Source of the DNA: UBA9676 sp963837105
GTDB taxonomy: Bacteria > Actinomycetota > Actinomycetes > Streptosporangiales > Streptosporangiaceae
Reading direction: 5' to 3'
Assembly: GCA_963837105.1 (NCBI GenBank)
Contig: CAWIMG010000027.1
Span: 248,001 to 312,000 of the forward strand
DNA length: 64,000 nt
Shown: piece after piece, positions 19,410 through 26,981 of the stretch
How the letters are laid out: each line of letters starts with the position of its first letter
Numbering within the stretch: the first letter of the stretch is position 1
Translations under genes and position numbers: made by a program
The notes under the pieces: generated by a model
Databases searched by the model: none
What the model saw: the letters and a program-made list of their open reading frames with translations, nothing else
What the model was told of the DNA's origin: nothing

Positions 19410-21045
19410 AAGTCGCCCTCTACGCGCGGGTTTCCACTGAGCGGCAGGCCGAGCGCGGCACGATCGGCTCCCAGCTGCAGATGCTCCGCGAGCACGTCTC
19501 GGCCAGCGGGGACGAGCTGGCGCGGCGAGTACGTCGACGACGGCCAGTCCGGCGCGCGGCTGGACCGGCCCGGCCTGGACGCGCTGCGCGACGCCGCCGA
19601 GGCCAGGCTTGTTCGAGCTGGTGTGGTGCCTGTCCCCGGACCGGCTCGCCCGCGCCTACGCCTACCAGGTCCTGGTCCTGGACGAGCTGGCCCGGTTCGG
19701 GGTGAGCGTGCGGTTCACCGACGCCCCCGACCTGGCCGACGGCGATCCGCAAGCGGTGCTGCTCACCCAGGTGCAGGGCGTGATCGCCGAATACGAGAAG
19801 GCGAAGATCGCCGAACGGTACCGGCGCGGCAAGCTGTTCCGCGCCCGCGCCGGGGAGATCATTACCTGGAAGACCAGCTACGGCTACCGGCGGGTCGCCC
19901 GCGCCGGCGCCGTCGCGGCGCACCTGGAGATCTACGAGCCCGAAGCCGCGGTAGTCCGGCGCATCTTCGCCGACCGGGCCGCGGGCATCTCGGTCCGCGA
20001 GATCTGCCGTCGGCTCAACGCCGACCGTGTCGCCTCACCGACCGGGAAGGCAACCTGGGGGACCTCGACCCTGTGCCGGCTGCTGGGCAACGAGGCCTAC
20101 ATCGGCCGGGTCTACTTCAACCGCACCGAGACCATCACTGACCCGCGGCCCGCCCGGCGCACCCGGCAGGTCCAGCGCCCGCGCGAGGACTGGATCCCGA
20201 TCGGCTGCCCCAGCATTATCACCGACGACCAATTCGAGACAGCCAGCCGCGTCGCCTACGACAACGCCAAGTGGAGCCCGCGCCGCGCCGAACCCGGCGA
20301 ATGGCTGCTCAAAGGCCTGGTCAAATGCGGGGTCTGCGACGTCGGCACCAACTGCCACAAGATGCGCGGGCGCAACGGCACCTGGCACCGCTACTACTAC
20401 TGCCGCAACCACGACCCCCTGCGCCGCCGGCGGCCAGGAACGCCGGTGCCCCGAACGCAACATCCGCGCCGACGCGCTCGACGAGTACGTCTTCGGCCAG
20501 ATCCGGGCCGCGCTCACCCAGCCCAGCATGCTGCTGGCCGGCGAGCAAGCGATCGCGGTCACCACCCCGATCCCCGACGACGAGCTGCTCGCCGCCGAAC
20601 TCGCCCGCCTCGACCGCAAGATCGACGCCACCACAGCCGAACAACGCCGGCTGGCCGACCTCTACCAGGCCGGGCTCATCGACCTGCCCGAACTGCAACG
20701 CCGCTCCAGCGAAGTCGCCGCACGGCTGCGCGACCAGCAGGCCAAACATGACAGCCTCGCCGCCGAGCGCACCGAACTCGCTCACGGGAACCTGCTCCGC
20801 CGCCGCGTCACCGACTTCGCCCGGCAGATCTGCGAAGTGATCGACCAGCTCGACCGTCCCCAGCGGCAGCACCTACTGCGGCTGCTGATCGAAGACGTCC
20901 ACGTCACCGGCTGGCAGGTCAGAATCCGGCTCCGGATACCACTCGACCCGCCCGACCCCACCAACCCCCGGCCGACGCGTCCAGCACCTTCGCCAACGAC
21001 ACCACCAGCCGTGTCAAGCCAAGACCGTTTGCGTTCCGTTGGTGG
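19406..21045 (+). pseudogene. Large serine recombinase, at least three frameshifts
   Basis: From GTG 19406: the catalytic domain starts VALYARVSTERQAERGT with the nucleophilic serine; the frame breaks near 19522 and returns near 19612, with EYVDDGQSGARLDRPG in the alternate frame. LVWCLSPDRLARA and VIAEYEKAKIAERYRRGK follow, then the recombinase domain (AGISVREICRRLNADRV) and the zinc-ribbon region VKCGVCDVGT ... YYYCRNH; a third shift near 20420 restores CPERNIRADALDEYVF. A coiled coil (LAAELARLDRKID) and HVTGWQVRIRLRIP end the protein. The last frame runs through the right inverted end to 21304, so its natural stop was lost or lies in target sequence. Total length when repaired is about 540 residues. 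Confidence 0.82.
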
Positions 21046-21122
21046 CCCTCAAAGGCGACTCCTACCGGCTCAAAGACCGAGACCTCGGCCGCGTCCCGGC
21101 GGCTATCAGCGACGAGCAATGA
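21046..21122 (+). pseudogene. istB: istB, 3' fragment
   Basis: Encodes the last residues of IstB, LKGDSYRLKDRDLGRVPAA followed by ISDEQ and TGA at 21120-21122. This is the conserved C-terminus of IS21 helper ATPases. It joins the middle fragment exactly at the inverted repeat of the recombinase unit. Confidence 0.85.
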
Positions 21123-21128
21123 CATCCA

Positions 21129-21181
21129 AGGGGTCAGTTTTCACCCGGCGCCCAGGGGTCAATTTTGGAGCGGCGTTGACA
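21129..21181. repeat. Right terminal region of the IS21 element
   Basis: Two related repeats, one starting GGGGTCAGTTTT at 21130 and one GGGGTCAATTTT at 21155, are followed by GCGGCGTTGACA ending at 21181. Multiple terminal repeats ending in TGACA (TGTCA on the other strand) are characteristic of IS21 ends. From 21182 to 21480, about 300 bases, I see no gene I can support. Confidence 0.75.
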
Positions 21182-21480
21182 GCAGTCCGGCGTCCGGCGG
21201 GTCAAGCCGCAGTGGATGCTGCCCGCCGAGCGCCGTCAGCCCTCAGCCAGCAGCTGCCACGCCATGTCCGATCTTCGGGCCGACACAACCGACTGACCAC
21301 ATAGAGAAGGCAGCTAGCCACAAGCCGGTCCGCATAGCGTGAGGGACCTAGTTGCGTGGCACGGCCCATGTGGAGACACCACGATGGAAGTCAAGGCTCT
21401 TGCTGAGCTGCTGGAGCCGGACCAGCGCAGCTTGATGTGGAGCGTCGGACCGAGGACCCGGCCCGGGCCACCGAGCTGGC

Positions 21481-21840
21481 CCGGCACCTGGCGGCAAGCC
21501 GGTCACGGCGCGGCTAGTGCTCTACTCACGCGAACGGGCACCGCTGAACCGCAACTACATCAACACCTACATCTGGAAGCCCGCCTTGAAGGCAGCGAAG
21601 GTGCCGCCCACGCGGGAGAACGGCTTCCACGCGCTGCGGCACCACTTCGCCAGCGTGCTACTCCACAACGGGGTGGACATCCGGGCACTGGCCACCTACC
21701 TCGGGCACTCAGATCCCGGGTTTACGCTGCGTACCTACACCCATCTGATGCCGGACTCAGCTGACCGCATGCGCGCGGCTGTTGACCGCGTGATGGGCAG
21801 CGCTAACGGCCCCTTCACGGCCCAGAAGGTGTCGAATTGA
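21481..21840 (+). pseudogene. Tyrosine integrase, C-terminal remnant abutting attR
   Basis: Only the C-terminal catalytic part remains: GGKPVTARLVLYSRERAPLN, then the HxxR box HALRHHFASVLL, GVDIRALATYLGHSDPGF and LRTYTHLMP with the nucleophilic Tyr. The in-frame upstream sequence ends at a TGA at 21433-21435, and the first catalytic Arg and the N-terminal DNA-binding domains are missing. The stop codon coincides with the first bases of attR. This is probably the integrase that installed the island. Confidence 0.82.
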
Positions 21841-21882
21841 GCATTTCAGCAGGCCAGCGGCACCATATGGCTAGATGTCGAA
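21838..21882. repeat. attR-like copy of the 45-bp direct repeat
   Basis: Identical to 10754-10798. It contains the glnA stop codon, the last 12 coding bases and 30 bases downstream. Integration thus left glnA intact. Confidence 0.9.
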
Positions 21883-23295
21883 GTACAGCTCGAACTCGTG
21901 CGGGTGCGGGCGCAGCCGGATCGGGTCGAGTTCGTGGGACCGCTTGTAGTCCAGCCAGGTCTCGATCAGGTCCGGGGTGAACACCCCGCCATCCAGCAGG
22001 AAGTCGTGGTCGGCTTCCAGGCTGTCCAGCACCGCGTCCAGCGAGCCGGGCACCTGCGGGATGGCCAGGGCCTCATCCGGCGGCAGTTCGTAGAGATCCT
22101 TGTCCACCGGCTCGGGCGGCTCGATCTTGTTCCTGATCCCGTCCACGCCCGCCATCATCATGGCGGCGAAGGCCAGGTAGGGGTTGCAGGACGGGTCGGG
22201 CACCCGGAACTCCAGCCGCTTGGCCTTGGGGTTGGAGCCGGTGATGGGGATCCGCACGCAGGCGGACCGGTTGCGCTGCGAGTACACCAGGTTGACCGGC
22301 GCCTCGAAGCCAGGCACCAGCCGGTGGTAGGAGTTCACCGTCGGGTTGGTGAACGCCAGCAGCGACGGCGCGTGCAGCAGCAGCCCGCCCACGTAGTAGC
22401 GGCCGATGTCGGACAGGCCGGCGTAGCCGACCTCGTCGTAGAACAGCGGCGCGCCGTCCTTCCACAGGCTCTGGTGACAGTGCATGCCGGAGCCGTTGTC
22501 ACCGAACAGCGGCTTGGGCATGAAGGTGACCGTCTTGCCCCCCGCCCGGGCGACGCTCTTGACGATGTACTTGTAGTTCATCAGGTTGTCGGCCATGTGC
22601 AGCAATGGCGCGAACCGGATATCGATCTCCGCCTGGCCCGCCGTGCCCACCTCGTGGTGCTGCATCTCCACGCCGATGCCGCAGGCGATGAGCTGCTTGA
22701 CCATCTCCGACCGCAGGTCGGTGTAGTGGTCCATCGGCGGGATGGGGAAGTAGCCGCCCTTGTAGCGGGGCTTGTAGCCGAGGTTGCCGCCCGCCTCGTC
22801 GCGGCCCGTGTTCCACGCGCCCTCGATCGAGTCGAGGTGGTAATAACCCTCGTTCGGCCCGGTGGCGAACCGCGCCGAGTCGAAGATGTAGAACTCCGCC
22901 TCGGGGCCGAAGTACACGGTGTCGGCGATCCCGGTGCCCTTGAGGTACTCCTGCGCCTTGCGGGCGATATTGCGCGGGTCCCGGGTGTACGGCTCACCAG
23001 TCAGCGGGTCGTGCACGAAGAACGTGATGTTCAGCGTCACGTGCTGCCGGAACGGGTCGATCATGGCGGTGGTCGGGTCCGGCATGAGCAGCATGTCGGA
23101 CTCGTGGATCTGCTGGAAGCCGCGGATCGAGGACCCGTCGAACATCAGCCCGTCAGTGAAGACCTTCTCGTCGAAATTCTCCACTGGCACGGTGAAATGC
23201 TGCACGGTGCCCGGCAGGTCACAGAACCTGACATCGACGAATTCCACCTTGTTGTCGCCGATGAACTTCAGTACCTCGTCGGCGTTCGTGAACAT
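21871..23295 (-). CDS. glnA: Glutamine synthetase type I
   Basis: 474 residues, the full GSI length. It makes glutamine from glutamate, ammonium and ATP as a cytoplasmic dodecamer. Visible landmarks are the N-terminal beta-grasp (VEFVDVRFCDLPGTVQHFTV), the DGSSIRGFQ latch, the active-site segments FGPEAEFYIFD and NDNGSGMHCHQSLW-like sequence (FGDNGSGMHCHQSLWKDG), FTNPTVNSYHRLVPG and NRSACVRIP. KDLYELPP carries the conserved adenylylation tyrosine. The start is ATG 23295 behind GGGAGGG (a TTG at 23298 is also in frame). A perfect GlnR operator lies 83-120 bp upstream. The 3' end is the island's integration site. Confidence 0.97.
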   Translation of the reverse strand: MFTNADEVLKFIGDNKVEFVDVRFCDLPGTVQHFTVPVENFDEKVFTDGLMFDGSSIRGFQQIHESDMLLMPDPTTAMIDPFRQHVTLNITFFVHDPLTGEPYTRDPRNIARKAQEYLKGTGIADTVYFGPEAEFYIFDSARFATGPNEGYYHLDSIEGAWNTGRDEAGGNLGYKPRYKGGYFPIPPMDHYTDLRSEMVKQLIACGIGVEMQHHEVGTAGQAEIDIRFAPLLHMADNLMNYKYIVKSVARAGGKTVTFMPKPLFGDNGSGMHCHQSLWKDGAPLFYDEVGYAGLSDIGRYYVGGLLLHAPSLLAFTNPTVNSYHRLVPGFEAPVNLVYSQRNRSACVRIPITGSNPKAKRLEFRVPDPSCNPYLAFAAMMMAGVDGIRNKIEPPEPVDKDLYELPPDEALAIPQVPGSLDAVLDSLEADHDFLLDGGVFTPDLIETWLDYKRSHELDPIRLRPHPHEFELYFDI

Positions 23296-23377
23296 CAACC
23301 CTCCCTGCAGTTGGCCAAGATCCTGCCTGCATGGGGTGTGCCTGCCGCAGGACCGCCTTGGACGTTAGGCGGTCGCG

Positions 23378-23415
23378 GTTTCCGACCCGTGTCCCGGGTG
23401 TTTCGCGCGTGTTAC
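23378..23415 (-). promoter_or_regulatory. GlnR operator upstream of glnA
   Basis: On the minus strand the site reads GTAAC-n6-GAAAC-n6-GACAC-n6-GAAAC, matching the actinobacterial GlnR consensus of two a/b half-site pairs with exact 6-nt spacing. It is 83 bp upstream of the glnA start and in the glnA orientation. GlnR is the global nitrogen regulator, so glnA is expected to respond to nitrogen limitation. Confidence 0.85.
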
Positions 23416-23494
23416 GCCTGGCCGCGGTCGGCCCACGGGCGGCGCTGATCTCTGCCCGGCCGCCATCCGATCCGGCCGGGGGAGAGCACGATAA

Positions 23495-23537
23495 CCGGGG
23501 CTGGCACGAGAGCACGCTCCCATCGTGCCAGCCCCGG
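23495..23537 (-). terminator. 15-bp perfect hairpin after the zinc-motif gene
   Basis: Bases 23495-23509 pair perfectly with 23523-23537 around a 13-nt loop. It begins 25 bp past the stop of the minus-strand gene at 23563 and before the glnA promoter. It is probably that gene's terminator and insulates glnA. Confidence 0.78.
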
Positions 23538-23562
23538 GCTAATGGCGTGCGGCCGCCGGCGT

Positions 23563-24009
23563 TTACGCGGGGACCGGCTGGGCGGTGCCAGCACCGGTTC
23601 CCTGCCCGCCTCGCCGCTCCGGCGCTTCCGCCGCGCCCGGGCGGATGGCCACCAGCCTGGCCGAACGTGAAGTCCAGCGTTCGGTGCATCCCCAGGTGTC
23701 CAGGCAGTACCAGCGCAGGTCGGCGCAGGCGGTGCCGCCATCGGCCACCATCTGGTCAGCTGGCAGGCGGATGCCACACATCCAGCATGACCTGACCGGA
23801 GCCGGTTCTGCCCAGTTCGGGGCCGGGTGCGGCTCGGGCCGCGGCTCCGCCCGCACCGTGCTGCCAGCGCGCTGCGGAAGCCCGGCCAGCGGTGCGGCGT
23901 GGGGTTCCGGCCAGGAACCACCACCGCTGGCCCGGCCAGCCCACCGTTCATCTGGCCAGTCGCCCGGTCCGGGCAGGCCAGTATGGTCTGGCCACATATT
24001 GGTTGTCAT
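23563..24009 (-). CDS. Hypothetical protein with a cysteine-rich (zinc-ribbon-like) core
   Basis: 148 residues from ATG 24009 behind GGGAGGA at 6 nt. The first 70 residues are Pro/Gly-rich and likely disordered. The conserved core is CWMCGIRLPADQMVADGG followed by ADLRWYCLDTWGCTERW: a CxxC and two further cysteines spaced as in small zinc ribbons. The C-terminal tail is again low-complexity. I know similar short proteins only as actinomycete hypotheticals. Zinc binding and a regulatory or scaffold role are inferences. It stands alone between glnA and the intergenic region that follows. Confidence 0.65.
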   Translation of the reverse strand: MTTNMWPDHTGLPGPGDWPDERWAGRASGGGSWPEPHAAPLAGLPQRAGSTVRAEPRPEPHPAPNWAEPAPVRSCWMCGIRLPADQMVADGGTACADLRWYCLDTWGCTERWTSRSARLVAIRPGAAEAPERRGGQGTGAGTAQPVPA

Positions 24010-24689
24010 AGCGGGTCCTCCCGTCCGCTAGTGGTGAGTGCCATGCAGCTGCGGGGACCTGCTGGGCAGGCATGCGGGCTGCGATGACGCGCCCGCGCGG
24101 CCGCGGCCCGGCTCGTCGGCCGGGCTCCGGTGCGCGGGTGCAAACGTCTGCAGTCAGGCCCGGCGGCTGTCATGCCGATGGCACAGCCGCTCGCCGGGCG
24201 CACGATTGTGCCCCTGTGTCTATAGGCCGTCATTTGCCTCCCCCCGGGGGCGCCTGCATCATCCATGCTGACCCTCAGTCCCACCGTCCTGAGGTTTGAT
24301 AACAGGCAGATAAATGTGCGGTAAACGTTCAGCTCATTATCAGCCATTCCGGCGTGTCGTGCAGGCATCTTCGAATTTCTTGTTTATTCACAGGGTGTGA
24401 ATATGGTTTGCGCAGGTAAGAACTCTGCCGGTGGCTCTGACGGCGATCTCTATCCCCAGTATTTCGCTAAATACGCACAGGCGCACCACTCTTTTTCACA
24501 AGTCATCCACAGGTTATCCACCGCGAGGGCCGGGGCGTATGTGGCGCCAGTGACCACATGCCGGTACCCGGGTGCCGGGGCCGGTCTCCGGCGGCCCGGA
24601 GCCGCGCCATCCCGGGCGCCGGGGGCGCGTCCGGGTGCGCCGGCGGCCCCTGGTCAGCTTGCCGGGTCAGGGCGGGATAACGTTGGTGC
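24010..24689. other. Long, relatively AT-rich intergenic region with two DnaA-box-like 9-mers
   Basis: 680 bases without a supportable gene. From about 24290 to 24530 the sequence is much richer in A/T than its surroundings. TCATCCACA (24503-24511) and TTATCCACC (24514-24522) are direct near-matches to the DnaA box consensus, two bases apart. Open frames here have no ribosome-binding site and no codon bias. Confidence 0.5.
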
Positions 24690-25127
24690 GTGGCAGATCG
24701 GCGGTGGGCGGGTTCGTGGCTGAGCGGCGTGCCCGCTTCAGACGGCGCCGAGACCTATCCCGGGCAGCGGCTGGGGCTGCCGGAGACCGGCTCCGGCTCG
24801 GTCGCCACCATCGGCAGGCGGCTGCTCGCCCTGCTGGCCGACTGGCTGCTCTGCATGGTGATCGCGCTGGCAGCATTCAGGTCGCAGTTCTGGACGCTGC
24901 CGGTCTTCGCGGCCGAGACCTACCTGCTGACCGCGCTGACCGGGGTTACGGTCGGCAAGCGGCTGCTGGGCATCCGGGTGATCCGGCTGGGCGGGGGGCC
25001 GGTCGGGTTCGGCTGGGCGCTGGTCCGCACCGTGTTGCTGCTCACCGTGGTGCCCGCGCTGGTGACCGACCGCGACCTGCGCGGGCTGCACGATCGGGCG
25101 GCCGACACCGTCGTGGTCAGGATCTGA
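24690..25127 (+). CDS. RDD-family membrane protein
   Basis: About 145 residues from GTG 24690 (GTG 24729 is an alternative). The RDD domain is recognisable by TIGRRLLALLADWLLCMVI, the first membrane segment with its Arg and Asp, then GVTVGKRLLGIRVIRLGG, a second membrane segment GWALVRTVLLLTVVPALV, and the final DRDLRGLHDRAADTVVV. The family has no firm function; some members are linked to ion exchange or salt tolerance. An RDD gene near glnA is, as far as I recall, usual in related actinomycetes. It converges with the DAHP synthase gene, overlapping by 11 bp. Confidence 0.88.
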   Translation: MADRRWAGSWLSGVPASDGAETYPGQRLGLPETGSGSVATIGRRLLALLADWLLCMVIALAAFRSQFWTLPVFAAETYLLTALTGVTVGKRLLGIRVIRLGGGPVGFGWALVRTVLLLTVVPALVTDRDLRGLHDRAADTVVVRI

Positions 25128-26190
25128 CACCGATCAGGGTGGTCCGCCGGTGCCGGACGGCCGCGGCCAGGTCGCTGAGCACCTCGGCCGTGGTGTCCAC
25201 ATCCATGCAGGCGTCGGTGATGCTCTGGCCGTAGACCAGGCTGGCCGGCCTGCCCGGCTCCTGCCGGCCCGCCTTCAGGAAGCTCTCCAGCATCACCCCG
25301 ACCAGCCCGTGCTCACCGGCGGCGACCTGCCCGGCCAGTGCGGCCACCACCGCCGGCTGCCGCTGGTAGTCCTTGCCGCTGTTGCCGTGGCTGGCGTCCA
25401 CCATCACCCGCTGCGGCAGTCCGGCGCGGGCGATGAGATCCAGCGCCGCGCTGACCCGCCCGGCCTGATAGTTCGGGCCGGCCCGGCCGCCACGCAGGAT
25501 GACATGGCAGTCGGGGTTGCCGGCGGTGGTGACCACCGCCGCCGCCCCGGACACGGTGACCCCGAAGAAGGTGTGCCCGCTCGCTGCGGCCCGGCAGGCA
25601 TCCACCGCCACCTGAACGTCCCCATCGGTACCGTTCTTGAAGCCGACCGGCATGGACAGGCCGGAGGCAAGCTGGCGGTGCACCTGGCTCTCGGTGGTCC
25701 GGGCGCCGATCGCCCCCCAGGCCACGGCGTCGGCGATGTACTGCGGGGTGATCGGGTCCAGCCATTCGCAGCCCACCGGCACGCCCAGTGCCACGATGTC
25801 CAGCAGCAGCCGCCGGGCCACCCGCAGGCCCCGGTGCACATCGTGGCTGCCGTCCAGGCCGGGGTCGTTGATCAGCCCCTTCCAGCCGGTGACGGTGCGC
25901 GGCTTCTCGAAGTACACCCGCATGACCACGAGCAGGTCCGCTTGGAGCGGGAGTGCCAGCGCGGCGAGCCGTTGGGCATAATCCAGCGCGGCCACCGGAT
26001 CGTGTACCGAGCACGGGCCGGCCACCACCAGCAGCCGGTCATCAGCGCCTGCCAGCACCGCCCTGACCTCGGCCCGGGACTGCTCGACCTGGGCGGCGGG
26101 GCCGTCCGCCAGCGGCAGTTCGGCCAGCAGGGTGGCCGGTGCTAGCAGCGGCTCGTAGCCGAGAATCCGGATGTCGCTGGTGTGCGGCAT
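25117..26190 (-). CDS. 3-deoxy-7-phosphoheptulonate synthase, class I (AroF/G/H type)
   Basis: 357 residues from ATG 26190. It catalyses the first shikimate-pathway step, joining PEP and erythrose 4-phosphate. Class I landmarks are LLVVAGPCSVHDP, VMRVYFEKPRTVTGWKGLIN, GCEWLDPITPQYIAD, GARTTESQVHRQLASGLS, GFKNGTDGD, VMVDASHGNSGKD and the C-terminal YGQSITDACMD. Length and motifs match the enterobacterial isoenzymes. Many actinomycetes use the unrelated class II enzyme for primary metabolism, so this copy could be an additional isoenzyme. I cannot choose a feedback type from the sequence. Confidence 0.95.
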   Translation of the reverse strand: MPHTSDIRILGYEPLLAPATLLAELPLADGPAAQVEQSRAEVRAVLAGADDRLLVVAGPCSVHDPVAALDYAQRLAALALPLQADLLVVMRVYFEKPRTVTGWKGLINDPGLDGSHDVHRGLRVARRLLLDIVALGVPVGCEWLDPITPQYIADAVAWGAIGARTTESQVHRQLASGLSMPVGFKNGTDGDVQVAVDACRAAASGHTFFGVTVSGAAAVVTTAGNPDCHVILRGGRAGPNYQAGRVSAALDLIARAGLPQRVMVDASHGNSGKDYQRQPAVVAALAGQVAAGEHGLVGVMLESFLKAGRQEPGRPASLVYGQSITDACMDVDTTAEVLSDLAAAVRHRRTTLIGVRS

Positions 26191-26264
26191 CAGCTGTCCC
26201 GCTGGCTCGCCGGCGCGGGGCCGGGCAAGTGATCCGGCTCGATCGCGTCCGCCATCGGCCGCGG

Positions 26265-26981
26265 TTACCGCATCCGGGGCCGTGGCGGGCGGGGCATCCG
26301 GCCGCTCTTGGGCATGGGGCCTTTGGGCGCCTGGAGCGACTGCGGCAGCGCCTTGAGCCGGTAATTCAGATCCGCGACGGCCGGGCCCTTCAGGTTCCTG
26401 GGCAGCCGCATCAGCTTGCGCTGGAGCTTGCGGATCGGGATCTGGCCCTCCTCGTTGCCCACCTGCAGGTCGTAGATCGGCACGTCGAACGCCACCCGAG
26501 AGGTCCGCTTCTTCTCCGCGGCCAGCAGCCCGGCCAGCCGGTTCGGCGAGCCCTCGCCGACCAGCACCACCCCCGGCTTGCCGACCGCCCGGTGCACGAC
26601 GTCCATGTTGCGGTTGGCCGACACCGCCGGGGTAACCGTCCAGCCGCCGCGCATGCCCTGCATGATGGCGGCGGCCGCGCCTGGCTGCCCTTCGACCGCC
26701 GCGTACTGGGCCGACTGCGCGTACCGGCCAAAGATGATCATGGACGTCAGCAGCCCGGCGGCCACCCCGAGCGGGATCAGCAGCGGCAGCAGGCCGAAGA
26801 TGAGGGCGGCCACGACGAACACTGCGAGGACGCCGACCCCGGCCAGCACTATCAGCGGCAGCGCGCGCGGATTGGTCTGGCGGATAATGCCGGCCACCAT
26901 CCGGATCTGCTTGATGCGGCCGGCCGACGCCGGATCCTCGCTGTCTTTCCGGTTCGCCGCCGCTGCGGGCTTCTTCGCCAT
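26265..26981 (-). CDS. DUF4191-family membrane protein
   Basis: 238 residues. A basic N-terminus (MAKKPAAAANRKDSED) is followed by GRIKQIRMVAGIIRQTNPRA and two adjacent membrane segments (about 42-62 and 63-83). The cytoplasmic part contains YAAVEGQPGAAAAIMQGMRG, VVHRAVGKPGVVLVGEG and a basic C-terminus ending RMPRPPRPRMR. This is the DUF4191 pattern, a conserved actinobacterial gene normally found beside lipA, as here apart from the inserted IS630. Its biochemical role is unknown. Confidence 0.9.
   Translation of the reverse strand: MAKKPAAAANRKDSEDPASAGRIKQIRMVAGIIRQTNPRALPLIVLAGVGVLAVFVVAALIFGLLPLLIPLGVAAGLLTSMIIFGRYAQSAQYAAVEGQPGAAAAIMQGMRGGWTVTPAVSANRNMDVVHRAVGKPGVVLVGEGSPNRLAGLLAAEKKRTSRVAFDVPIYDLQVGNEEGQIPIRKLQRKLMRLPRNLKGPAVADLNYRLKALPQSLQAPKGPMPKSGRMPRPPRPRMR

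Larger units (their letters stand above)
18373..21045 (+). mobile_element. Large-serine-recombinase unit with 18-bp inverted ends, inserted in istB
   Basis: 2673 bp. Its ends are perfect inverted repeats: CCACCAACGGAACGCAAA at 18373-18390 and its complement at 21028-21045. Removing exactly this segment joins ...GTCCTCA to CCCTCAAAGGC and restores the istB codons D-V-L-T-L-K-G-D in frame, with no target duplication (a 2-bp CC ambiguity remains). It carries three consecutive, overlapping genes: an HTH protein, a small accessory protein and a large serine recombinase, all with frameshifts. Confidence 0.82.
13709..21181 (+). mobile_element. IS21-family remnant, interrupted by two other elements
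   Basis: The istB helper gene is present in three pieces (13709-14059, 18000-18372, 21046-21122), followed by a right end with the IS21 termini: two copies of a GGGGTCA-TTTT type repeat and a final GTTGACA ending at 21181. No istA and no left terminal repeat can be found before 13709, so the left part was lost. Joining the three pieces gives one open frame of 266 codons plus stop, which fixes the insertion points of both internal elements. Confidence 0.85.
10754..21882. mobile_element. Integrated genomic island at the 3' end of glnA, bounded by a 45-bp direct repeat
   Basis: An identical 45-bp sequence occurs at 10754-10798 and 21838-21882; the right copy contains the last 12 bases of glnA coding sequence before its stop. 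Between them lie recombinases, IS remnants and cargo, with no housekeeping genes. A tyrosine-integrase C-terminal fragment ends with its stop codon on the first three bases of the right copy, the usual position of int beside its attachment site. The integrase is truncated and many internal genes are frameshifted, so the island looks immobile as sequenced. Confidence 0.9.

Noticed and set aside
21182..21480. N-terminal half of the tyrosine integrase upstream of its C-terminal fragment
   Set aside because: I could not find integrase core-binding sequence in any of the three frames; the short open stretches match antisense or unrelated sequence.
24503..24522. Chromosomal replication origin
   Set aside because: Only two imperfect DnaA-like boxes and no dnaA, dnaN or gidA/parAB genes nearby.
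24006..24723. Two open frames of about 110-120 codons in the AT-rich intergenic block
   Set aside because: No ribosome-binding site, no recognisable domain and irregular third-position bias, so treated as non-coding.
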